From CAYQQU01 sp964419545 (GTDB lineage Bacteria > Bacteroidota > Bacteroidia > Chitinophagales > Saprospiraceae), in assembly GCA_964419545.1 (NCBI GenBank), contig CAYQQU010000056.1:1-38900 (forward strand): DNA of 38,900 nucleotides, in the 5' to 3' direction. A program made the translations under genes and the position numbers. Every line of letters starts with the position of its first letter. The stretch's first letter is position 1. Below the pieces are notes generated by a model, which was given only the letters and a program-made list of their open reading frames with translations, made no database searches and was not told the DNA's origin. Shown piece by piece: positions 26,347 to 33,426 of the stretch.

Positions 26347-27942
26347 ATGGAAATCCAACGCATTCCCTTCGCCCAGATTCCGCAACTCGCGGATCGCGAC
26401 GTCGCCTACGCCAACCAGGATCCTTCCTTGCGGCCCTTTTACAAATACCCGCCGACGCTGGACGCCTTCGCTCAGATCATCGAAGATAAGCAACAGGATC
26501 CCATCGACCGCCCCCTGCTGGTGAAAAGCCTGAAAGCGCAATACCAGGCGCTGGAAACCACCGAAGCAGTGCGGCAAAATATCGAAGCCCTGGCCGAAAA
26601 CCGCACCTTTACGGTGACCACCGCTCACCAACCGGCGCTCTTTACCGGCCCGCTCTATTACATCTACAAGATCATCTCGACCATCAACCTGGCGGAAAAC
26701 CTGGGCCGGCGCTATCCGGAATACCGCTTCGTCCCCGTCTTCATCAGCGGCGCCGAAGATCACGACTTCGAGGAAGTCAACCATACATACCTTTTCGGAA
26801 AACGACTGGAGTGGCGACAGGAACGCGGCGGCCCGGTCGGCTTTTTACCCACAACCAGCCTGCAGCAAGTAATGCTCGACCTGAAAGAGATACTCGGCGA
26901 CTCGGACGACGCCAGGGAGGCTTTCCAACTGATCGAGGCCTCCTATGCCGGCCACGAGCAGTACGGCGCCGCAACCATCGACCTGGTCAACCGCTTGTTT
27001 CGGGATTACGGCCTGGTCATCCTCGATATGAGTCGCCCCGAACTCAAGCGCCGCTTTATCCCTTACGCCCGCCGGGAACTGGTGGAACAACCTTCCAAAC
27101 AACTGGTGGAGGCGACGACCGCCCAGCTGGAAGCAGCCGGCTTTTCCCAGCAAGCCCACGCCCGCGAGATCAACCTTTTTTATCTGCAAAACCAAAGGCG
27201 CGACCGCATCGTCTTTGAAGACGGGTGCTACCGGATCCACGACACGAAGCAGTCGTTTTCCGAGACCGAACTGCTCGCCGAGCTGGAACAACATCCCGAG
27301 CGGTTTAGCCCCAACGTAGTGATGCGCCCCATCTACCAGGAACTGATCCTGCCCAACCTCGCCTACATCGGCGGCGGCGGCGAACTCGCCTACTGGCTGG
27401 AACGCAAAGAACAGTTCGTCCATTTCGGCGTCAACTTCCCGGCGCTCGTGCGGCGCAACTCGGTGCTCTGGATCGACCGGGGGGCTTCCAAGCGACTGGA
27501 TAAAGTCGGCCTGACCGTCGCCGGCATCTTCGCCGATGTGGAGGAGCTGGTTAAAGACTACGTCCGGAAAAACACCCGCAACGAACTGAGCCTGGCCGAA
27601 GAAAAGACACAGCTGGAACGCATCTTCGCGACCGCAGCGAAAAAGGCGGAAGAGATCGACCCCACCCTGAAAAAAGCCGTACTCGCCGAAGGCGCCAAAC
27701 AATCCAAAACGCTGGAACAGCTCGAAGGCCGGCTGATGCGCGCCGAAAAACAACGCCACGACACCGCCATCAACCAGATCCGCTCATTGAAGGACAAGCT
27801 GTTTCCGGACGGCGCCCTGCAGGAACGTCGCGAAAACTTCCTCAATTTTTACCTGCGCTACGGAAGGGATTTCTTCGAAGTGCTGAAAGAACAGCTCGAT
27901 CCACTGGAGCCGGGGTTTGTCGTGGTCATAGACCGTAAATAA
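26347..27942 (+). CDS. bshC: Bacillithiol biosynthesis cysteine-adding enzyme BshC
   Basis: 531 residues (B. subtilis BshC ~539). The ATG at 26347 is preferred over one 35 codons upstream because MEIQRIPFAQIPQLADRDVA begins the conserved N-terminus. VTTAHQPALFTGPLYYIYKI and VPVFISGAEDHDFEEVNHTY are the nucleotide-binding-fold signatures; LAYIGGGGELAYWLERKEQF is a further family block. The C-terminal third is a coiled coil (about 410-490). BshC joins cysteine to GlcN-malate to complete bacillithiol, a low-molecular-weight thiol used by many Bacteroidota. BshA and BshB are not in the window. Convergent with the cupin gene, 3 bases away. Confidence 0.93.
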   Translation: MEIQRIPFAQIPQLADRDVAYANQDPSLRPFYKYPPTLDAFAQIIEDKQQDPIDRPLLVKSLKAQYQALETTEAVRQNIEALAENRTFTVTTAHQPALFTGPLYYIYKIISTINLAENLGRRYPEYRFVPVFISGAEDHDFEEVNHTYLFGKRLEWRQERGGPVGFLPTTSLQQVMLDLKEILGDSDDAREAFQLIEASYAGHEQYGAATIDLVNRLFRDYGLVILDMSRPELKRRFIPYARRELVEQPSKQLVEATTAQLEAAGFSQQAHAREINLFYLQNQRRDRIVFEDGCYRIHDTKQSFSETELLAELEQHPERFSPNVVMRPIYQELILPNLAYIGGGGELAYWLERKEQFVHFGVNFPALVRRNSVLWIDRGASKRLDKVGLTVAGIFADVEELVKDYVRKNTRNELSLAEEKTQLERIFATAAKKAEEIDPTLKKAVLAEGAKQSKTLEQLEGRLMRAEKQRHDTAINQIRSLKDKLFPDGALQERRENFLNFYLRYGRDFFEVLKEQLDPLEPGFVVVIDRK

Positions 27943-27945
27943 CGA

Positions 27946-28269
27946 CTAGCGATAGTCGTCGCGGGCCGGCTGAAAGACGTCGATCACCGTGCAGTCGGTT
28001 AGCGCCCGCGCCGAGTGAGGCACGTTTGCTGGGATGGCGGCCGAAGTCCCCGCTTTGCACACCTGCGTTTTCCCGTCGATGGTCATTTCCAGTTCTCCGG
28101 CGATCACATTGGTCACTTGTTCGTGTACGTGGCGATGTTCGGGCAGCACGGCCCCTTCGGCGATGCGGAAATGAGCCACTGTCAGGCCGGCGGTATGGAT
28201 CATGCGCCCGAAAAATCCGGGAAGGATCTCCTGCTCCGGCAAGTCGGCGAGGTTGATGAAATTTTCCAT
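27946..28269 (-). CDS. Single-domain cupin protein
   Basis: 107 residues of a one-cupin fold. Motif 1 is PEHRHVHEQVTNVIAGELEM (three His and a Glu as metal ligands); motif 2 is AAIPANVPHSARAL. It starts 3 bases after the accD stop, so it is probably translated from the same message. Small cupins of this type act as enzymes or metal-binding sensors; a substrate cannot be named. Length and metal residues look complete. Confidence 0.82.
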   Translation of the reverse strand: MENFINLADLPEQEILPGFFGRMIHTAGLTVAHFRIAEGAVLPEHRHVHEQVTNVIAGELEMTIDGKTQVCKAGTSAAIPANVPHSARALTDCTVIDVFQPARDDYR

Positions 28270-28272
28270 TGC

Positions 28273-29127
28273 TCAGGATTTCAACTGATCGCCGAAAAAG
28301 TAAAGCAAATCGGCGACCCTTTCTTTGAGTTGGCTGCGATCGACGATAAAATCCAGAAAGCCGTGTTCCAGCAGGAATTCGGAAGTCTGAAACCCTTCCG
28401 GCAGGTCCTTTTTGATCGTCTCCTTGATCACCCGCGGGCCGGCGAAGCCGATGAGCGCTTCCGGTTCGGCGAAGTTGACGTCGCCCAGCATGGCGAAGGA
28501 AGCCGTTACGCCGCCGGTGGTCGGATCGGTGAGAAAGGAAAAATAGGGAATGCCGGCCCGGGAGAGCTGGCTCAGCTTAGCGGACGTTTTCGCCATCTGC
28601 ATGAGGGAAAAAGCGGATTCCATCATGCGGGCGCCGCCCGATTTGGAGATGACCATCAGCGGTGTTTTGGTCTCCAGGCACTGCTCGATGGCCAGGGCGA
28701 TGCGCTGCCCGACCACCGAGCCCATCGAACCACCGATGAAATTAAAATCCATGGCGGCGATGACCAGCGGCCTGCGGTTCACCTTGCCGCGGGCCACAGT
28801 GATGGCGTCCGACAACCCCGTCTTATCTTTGGCTTCCGCCAACCGCTGAGCGTAGGGCTTGAGGTCGACGAAATCCAGCATGTCGCGGGCGATGAGCTCT
28901 TCAAAAAGCACTTCGAAGTTGCCGTCGAACAGGAGTTCGAAATAATCGTAGGAGCCGATGCGGACGTGATAGTTGCAGCTGGGGCACTTGAAGAAGTTCT
29001 CCTTCAGCTCCTTCATCGTGCAGGTTTCCTTGCATTTCCGGCATTTGTACCACAACCCTTCCGGCGCTTCTTTTTTATTCCGAGTTGCCGTTTGAATCCC
29101 GTCTTTCAGTCTTTTGAACCATCCCAT
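28273..29127 (-). CDS. accD: Acetyl-CoA carboxylase carboxyltransferase beta subunit
   Basis: 284 residues, the usual size. An N-terminal zinc ribbon has Cys29, Cys32, Cys48 and Cys51 (CRKC, CPSC). The crotonase-like core shows VIAAMDFNFIGGSMGSVVGQ and SGGARMMESAFSLMQMAKTS, then LTDPTTGGVTASFAMLGDV. With AccA it moves the carboxyl group from biotin to acetyl-CoA, the first step of fatty-acid synthesis. The promoter element at 29132-29139 sits so close that the mRNA may lack a leader. A small cupin gene follows 3 bases after. Confidence 0.97.
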   Translation of the reverse strand: MGWFKRLKDGIQTATRNKKEAPEGLWYKCRKCKETCTMKELKENFFKCPSCNYHVRIGSYDYFELLFDGNFEVLFEELIARDMLDFVDLKPYAQRLAEAKDKTGLSDAITVARGKVNRRPLVIAAMDFNFIGGSMGSVVGQRIALAIEQCLETKTPLMVISKSGGARMMESAFSLMQMAKTSAKLSQLSRAGIPYFSFLTDPTTGGVTASFAMLGDVNFAEPEALIGFAGPRVIKETIKKDLPEGFQTSEFLLEHGFLDFIVDRSQLKERVADLLYFFGDQLKS

Positions 29128-29131
29128 GGCG

Positions 29132-29139
29132 CAAAATTA
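29132..29139 (-). promoter_or_regulatory. -7 element for accD, predicting a leaderless mRNA
   Basis: On the minus strand TAATTTTG fits TAnnTTTG exactly, and only four bases (CGCC) separate it from the accD ATG. With the normal 4-6 base distance to the start site, transcription would begin at or next to the A of the ATG. Confidence 0.5.
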
Positions 29140-29153
29140 ATTATTAGATTTAA

Positions 29154-29176
29154 AAAAACACAGATTGCGTGTTTTT
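29154..29176 (-). terminator. Probable rho-independent terminator of hemE
   Basis: Arms AAAAACAC (29154-29161) and GTGTTTTT (29169-29176) with a 7-base loop. Read on the minus strand, the stem ends in a run of seven T, as expected for a terminator. It lies 67 bases after the hemE stop and just before the accD promoter. Confidence 0.6.
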
Positions 29177-29242
29177 GGGATAGAGGGCGTCCGTTTTTAT
29201 GCGTTTTATATATTGACAATCAGACGCTTAAGCGCGGATGGA

Positions 29243-30277
29243 TTATTGGGGATAGGCGAATGATTTTACGGTGTCGACGAAAGCGCGCACGCCTTCGAGA
29301 GGCGTATCCGGATAGACGCCGTGGCCGAGATTGGCGATGTGGTTGCGCCCGAAAGACCGGAGCATTTTTTCGGTAGCGGACCGGACTGCTTCGGGTGAAG
29401 CGTATAGCTGGCAGGGATCCAGATTGCCTTGCAGCACCTTTTGGTTCCCGATCCAGCGGCGCGCCTGTTCCGGAGAAGTGTTCCAGTCGAGCCCCACCGT
29501 TCGGCAATCCAGCGCCGCCAGCTGTTCGAGGGCGAACCAGGCGCCCTTGGCGAACACGGTCACCGGCGCCTCCTGGATGGCGTCGCATATTTGCCGCAAA
29601 TAGGGCAGCGAAAAAGTGTCGTACTGAGCCGGGCTCAGGATGCCGGCCCAGGAATCGAACAACTGCACGAGGTCGGCGCCGTTCCGGATCTTCAGCTGCA
29701 GATAGGCGATGGTCGTCTCCGTGATCTTTTCCAGCAATCGGTGGGCGAGCTCCGGCTGGGTGTACAGAAAGCGTTTGGCGCGGGAAAAAGTTTTGCTGCC
29801 GCCCCCTTCCACCATGTAGGCGAGCAGGGTCCAGGGCGCTCCGCTGAAACCGATCAGAGGCACGCGGCCCGCCAGTTGTCGTTTGGTGAGGCGCAACGCT
29901 TCGTAAACGTAAGCCAACTGCTGAGCCGCCGCCGCCCCGCTGCGCAGCGCCTCGATATCGGCGGCGGTGGCGATGGTGCGCGGAAAGTGGGGACCGCGCT
30001 TTTCCACCATCTCGTAGGTCAGCCCCATCGCCTCCGGGATGACGAGGATATCCGAAAAAATAATCGCTGCGTCAACTCCCAGCTCATCCACGGGTTGGAT
30101 CGTAACTTCCGCAGCCAGCTCCGGGCGCTCCACCAGTTCCTTGAAGCCGGAAAGCTGCGCTCGCAGCGCCCGGTACTGCGGCAATATCCTTCCCGCCTGC
30201 CGCATCAGCCAGACCGGAGGGCGCGGGGTCTCCTCTCCCCTGACCGTGCGCAGTAGCAAATCATTTGTCAACTCCAT
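29243..30277 (-). CDS. hemE: Uroporphyrinogen decarboxylase
   Basis: 344 residues. The N-terminal signature PPVWLMRQAGRILPQYR holds the substrate-binding arginines (Arg26, Arg30). AAIIFSDILVIPEAMG, GFSGAPWTLLAYMVEGGGSK, LFDSWAGILSP and the closing NLGHGVYPDTPLEGVRAFVD (conserved His) complete the family pattern. It decarboxylates uroporphyrinogen III to coproporphyrinogen III in heme synthesis. Other hem genes are not adjacent. A near-consensus -7 string (TATTATTG, minus strand) ends 5 bases before the ATG, again suggesting a very short leader. Confidence 0.96.
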   Translation of the reverse strand: MELTNDLLLRTVRGEETPRPPVWLMRQAGRILPQYRALRAQLSGFKELVERPELAAEVTIQPVDELGVDAAIIFSDILVIPEAMGLTYEMVEKRGPHFPRTIATAADIEALRSGAAAAQQLAYVYEALRLTKRQLAGRVPLIGFSGAPWTLLAYMVEGGGSKTFSRAKRFLYTQPELAHRLLEKITETTIAYLQLKIRNGADLVQLFDSWAGILSPAQYDTFSLPYLRQICDAIQEAPVTVFAKGAWFALEQLAALDCRTVGLDWNTSPEQARRWIGNQKVLQGNLDPCQLYASPEAVRSATEKMLRSFGRNHIANLGHGVYPDTPLEGVRAFVDTVKSFAYPQ

Positions 30278-30378
30278 AGCCGCAATAATAGCAAGATTTT
30301 TATTCCTCTCGTACGGTTCGTATTTCCCATTTGATTTTAAGAATTTTATTTGGCAAGAAAATTATAAATGAGTAAAAG

Positions 30379-30525
30379 ATGGAAACACCTGAAACATACT
30401 GCGCGTTCCTCTTTTCCGCGGGCAGTTCGGAATGGGGCAATGCAATGGATGAATGGTCGAATCAGAAGGAAGAAATTCTGGTTTGTCAGAAATTCTCTAT
30501 TTTGCGCGAAAATCGAGCTGCATGA
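30379..30525 (+). CDS. Possible 48-residue leader peptide upstream of the symporter
   Basis: METPETYCAFLFSAGSSEWG continues to a stop at 30523-30525 that overlaps the symporter ATG (30522) as ATGA, the junction used repeatedly for coupled genes in this window. The peptide is not hydrophobic and resembles no known family. It could regulate translation of the symporter or be a chance open frame; the overlap is its main support. Confidence 0.3.
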   Translation: METPETYCAFLFSAGSSEWGNAMDEWSNQKEEILVCQKFSILRENRAA

Positions 30526-31943
30526 AGAGAAAAAGAATTCCCCTCCACTGGCAAATCGTCATCGGATTGATATTGGGTATTTTCTATTCTTTCATTTCCA
30601 GCTACCTGGGGTGGAATAAGTTTACGTTAAACTGGATCGATCCGTTCGGGGAAATTTTCATTCGCCTGCTCAAATTCATTGCCGTTCCCCTGGTTCTATT
30701 TTCCATCATCAGCGGCGTTTCGGCGCTGCCCGATCCTTCCCGGCTGGGCCGGATGGGCGCCAAGACGCTGGCCGCCTACCTGGTGACGACTGTCGCCGCG
30801 GTGACCATCGGCCTCTTCTTTGTCAACACCTTTAAGCCCGGCGCCTACATCGCCGAGGAGCAACGCGTAAAGAACCGCATCAAATACGAGTTGTGGGTCC
30901 AGCAGACGGCGGAAGTGGAGATCCTGGACGGAAAGGACTATCTCAACGATCCGCAATACGCACAGCTGGCCGCCGCCGCCAACGCCGAACTGGCGAAGGA
31001 GTCGGAAAACGAGGAAGTAAAGCGCAGACAACAGGCGGCCGAACAGCTGAAAGGCTCGGGGCCGCTGCAGTTCATCGTCGACATGGTGCCGGATAATATT
31101 TTCCTGGCGCTCACCGACGGCGGGAAAATGCTGCAGGTCATCTTCTTCGCCATCTTTTTCGGCGTGGTGCTGCTGCTGATCCCCGCCGATAAGGCCAAGC
31201 CGGTCATCGACCTGGTCAACGGCGCCAACGAGGTTTTCCTGAAAATGGTGGAGATCATCATGGAAGCCGCTCCGTTCTTCGTTTTCGCCCTGATGGCGGG
31301 CGTGATCGCCCAGATGGCGGATACGCCGGCGGAGGTGCTGGAAATTTTCAAGGGGCTGCTCACCTATTCGCTCACCGTGGTCGGCGGCCTGCTTACGATG
31401 ATCCTCGTGATCTATCCTTTGCTGGCGGTTTTGGTTATCCGCAAACTGAGCTACCCCGACTTTTTCCGGCGCATCAGTCCCGCCCAGTTTCTGGCATTTT
31501 CCACCAGTTCCAGCGCCGCCACGCTGCCCGTCACTATGGAGTGCGTACGCGACAACCTGGGCGTTTCCCCCAACGTCACCAACTTCGTGCTGCCCATCGG
31601 CGCTACCGTAAATATGGACGGCACCAGCCTCTACCAGGCCATCGCCGTGGTTTTTATGGCCCAAATGCACCTGGTAGACCTGTCTATCTCCCAGCAGATC
31701 ACCATCGTACTGACGGCGACCCTGGCCTCCATCGGATCGGCGGCCGTACCCAGCGCCGGCCTGGTGATGATGATCATCGTGTTGCAATCGGTAGGCCTCA
31801 ATCCTGCCTGGATCGCAATTATTTTTCCGGTAGACCGCATCCTGGACATGCTGCGCACCGTAGTAAATGTAACCGGTGATGCGACCGTATCCAGCATCAT
31901 CGCCAAAAGCGAAGGGGAATTGAACCTCAACACGGAATACTGA
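30522..31943 (+). CDS. Dicarboxylate/amino acid:cation symporter (DAACS, GltP-like)
   Basis: 474 residues of the SLC1/DAACS family, starting at MKRKRIPLHWQIVIGLILG (a start 23 codons upstream adds a non-conserved tail). The fingerprint segments are FLAFSTSSSAATLPVTMECV (hairpin HP1), PIGATVNMDGTSLYQAIAVV (the NMDGT cation/substrate site) and IGSAAVPSAGLVMMIIVLQS (HP2). It imports glutamate, aspartate or C4-dicarboxylates with Na+ or H+ across the inner membrane. An unusual hydrophilic insert of about 85 residues (30840-31080, rich in Glu, Ala and Gln) separates the early helices from the rest. Followed 21 bases later by a conserved hypothetical gene. Confidence 0.93.
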   Translation: MKRKRIPLHWQIVIGLILGIFYSFISSYLGWNKFTLNWIDPFGEIFIRLLKFIAVPLVLFSIISGVSALPDPSRLGRMGAKTLAAYLVTTVAAVTIGLFFVNTFKPGAYIAEEQRVKNRIKYELWVQQTAEVEILDGKDYLNDPQYAQLAAAANAELAKESENEEVKRRQQAAEQLKGSGPLQFIVDMVPDNIFLALTDGGKMLQVIFFAIFFGVVLLLIPADKAKPVIDLVNGANEVFLKMVEIIMEAAPFFVFALMAGVIAQMADTPAEVLEIFKGLLTYSLTVVGGLLTMILVIYPLLAVLVIRKLSYPDFFRRISPAQFLAFSTSSSAATLPVTMECVRDNLGVSPNVTNFVLPIGATVNMDGTSLYQAIAVVFMAQMHLVDLSISQQITIVLTATLASIGSAAVPSAGLVMMIIVLQSVGLNPAWIAIIFPVDRILDMLRTVVNVTGDATVSSIIAKSEGELNLNTEY

Positions 31944-31964
31944 CGGTCAAAAAACAAGAAAGAC

Positions 31965-32501
31965 ATGTCCGAAAACACAACAATCCTGGGGATCGGCTCA
32001 CGGGTGCGCCATCCGGCTTACGGCGACGGCGTGATCATCAGGATACACAAGGCGGCCTACGACGTCAGCTTCATGCTGTACGGCGTCAAGCAAGTGGGGC
32101 GGGACTACGAAAAATGGGAGGTGATCGAAGCGATCCCCACTACTACCGAAGCCAGCTTCAGCGACGCGGAGAAAGCATTGATCCGCATTTTACAAACCTA
32201 CTCCGACCTGAGCGAACCGGTGCCGATGGGCCACCGCTGGGAAGGAGGCAAAATGGTGCTGGAGCCCGGAGAAGAAGGGCTCAAATCCAAAGAAATCCCG
32301 ATAGCGACCTTTTTCAATAAAATCGTTATGTTGCGGGAACGGCTGCGGGTGATGGAGCAAAAAATTAACGCCAGCAACCTGAGCAATGAGGAAAAAATCA
32401 ATCTACAACAGTATATTACCCGTATCTACGGCAGTCTGACGACCTTTAACATATTGTTTAAACACAAAGAGCAGTATTTCAAAGGAGAAAAGAGCCGGTA
32501 G
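31965..32501 (+). CDS. Hypothetical protein with N-terminal Tudor/SH3-like fold
   Basis: 178 residues, not recognised as a named family. Residues 8-55 (GIGSRVRHPAYGDGVIIRIH to YEKWEVIE) resemble the small beta-barrel seen in CarD-like and PcrA/UvrD C-terminal Tudor domains, which contact RNA polymerase. The remainder is helical with a predicted coiled coil (IVMLRERLRVMEQKINASNL). No signal peptide, so cytoplasmic. It is 21 bases after the symporter and co-oriented; whether the two are functionally linked is unknown. Confidence 0.65.
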   Translation: MSENTTILGIGSRVRHPAYGDGVIIRIHKAAYDVSFMLYGVKQVGRDYEKWEVIEAIPTTTEASFSDAEKALIRILQTYSDLSEPVPMGHRWEGGKMVLEPGEEGLKSKEIPIATFFNKIVMLRERLRVMEQKINASNLSNEEKINLQQYITRIYGSLTTFNILFKHKEQYFKGEKSR

Positions 32502-32513
32502 CAACAAAAAGTT

Positions 32514-32544
32514 TTTGCAAACTGGAACGCTTTAAGTATATTTG
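32514..32544 (+). promoter_or_regulatory. Consensus Bacteroidota promoter (-33 TTTG, -7 TATATTTG)
   Basis: TTTG at 32514-32517 and TATATTTG at 32537-32544 with exactly 19 bases between them, the published primary sigma consensus for Bacteroidota. The start site would be near 32549, about 24 bases upstream of the lipoprotein ATG. It probably also serves the TIR-TPR-SDR gene. Confidence 0.7.
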
Positions 32545-32572
32545 ACTTTTTTAAATGTAGTGTACTTTGTAT

Positions 32573-33409
32573 ATGCGACAATACCTTTGCCCGGTGGTCG
32601 TCTCGATGGTGTTGTTATCGACGATGATGGGTTGTATTGTAATTGAAACCCCTTTCGAGGGTATCGCTCCCGGGCCGTGGCGCGGCGTGCTGAAATTGGA
32701 GCCGAATCCGGTTATGCCGAATCCGAAAGGAGAACCGACGCCGGAGAAGATGAACCTGAAATTCGAGGAAGTCACCGAAGGGCAACTGCCTTTCAATTTC
32801 GAAGTTCATTACCAGTCCGACACCGCTTTCTACTGGCTCATCCGGAACGGCGAAGCAACCCTGCGACTTGACGATATCTCCTTCGGCCGCCGGCCAGGCA
32901 CCATGCAGGATACGATAAAGGTTCGCTTTCCGGATTCCGACAGTTATTTCGAAGGGCTGCACGAAGACGGCATCATCGAAGGATACTGGCGCGACCCGAG
33001 CCGTTCTCCGACCTACGCCATTGCTTTCGTGGCCCGGCACGGCCAAAACCATCGCTTCACCAACCTGCAGAAGCCTCCGGTGATGGACATAACCGGCCAG
33101 TGGCAGATGACTTTCGACGAACCGGAAACGGACAGCCTTCCGGCTATCGCTTCGTTTCAGCAATCCGGCAACTATCTCAAAGCGGAAATCACCACTGCCG
33201 AAGCGGAGTACGACCGGCTCATCGGCACCGTCCAGGCTGACAAGTTGTACCTTTCCAGTTTCGACGGCCGCAACGCTTATCTCATCGAAGCTAAAATAAC
33301 GCCCGACAGCAACATCTTGGGCTCTTTTCGGGCCGGCACGCATTTTCGCACTACCTGGACCGCAAAACCGATTACTGAAAATAAAATTCCTGACCCCAAC
33401 GTCAATTAA
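32573..33409 (+). CDS. Predicted lipoprotein of unknown function
   Basis: 278 residues. The signal peptide ends in a lipobox-like MMGC (Cys21). No known family was recognised. The chain looks all-beta, with two similar parts: a first part around PGPWRGVLKLEPNP and LRNGEATLRLDDI-like IRNGEATLRLDDISFGRR, and a second starting ITGQWQMTFDEPETDSLPAI with FQQSGNYLKAEITTAEAEYD, as in lipocalin-like or redoxin-attached N-terminal domains. There is no thioredoxin fold. A consensus promoter precedes it, and the TIR-TPR-SDR gene follows after 17 bases, so the two are probably co-transcribed. Confidence 0.75.
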   Translation: MRQYLCPVVVSMVLLSTMMGCIVIETPFEGIAPGPWRGVLKLEPNPVMPNPKGEPTPEKMNLKFEEVTEGQLPFNFEVHYQSDTAFYWLIRNGEATLRLDDISFGRRPGTMQDTIKVRFPDSDSYFEGLHEDGIIEGYWRDPSRSPTYAIAFVARHGQNHRFTNLQKPPVMDITGQWQMTFDEPETDSLPAIASFQQSGNYLKAEITTAEAEYDRLIGTVQADKLYLSSFDGRNAYLIEAKITPDSNILGSFRAGTHFRTTWTAKPITENKIPDPNVN

Positions 33410-33426
33410 TTAACGACTTCTTCCAA

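Noticed and set aside
30696..31787. 363-codon antisense frame over the symporter
   Set aside because: His/Asp/Gln-rich translation typical of the reverse of membrane-protein codons; no motif.
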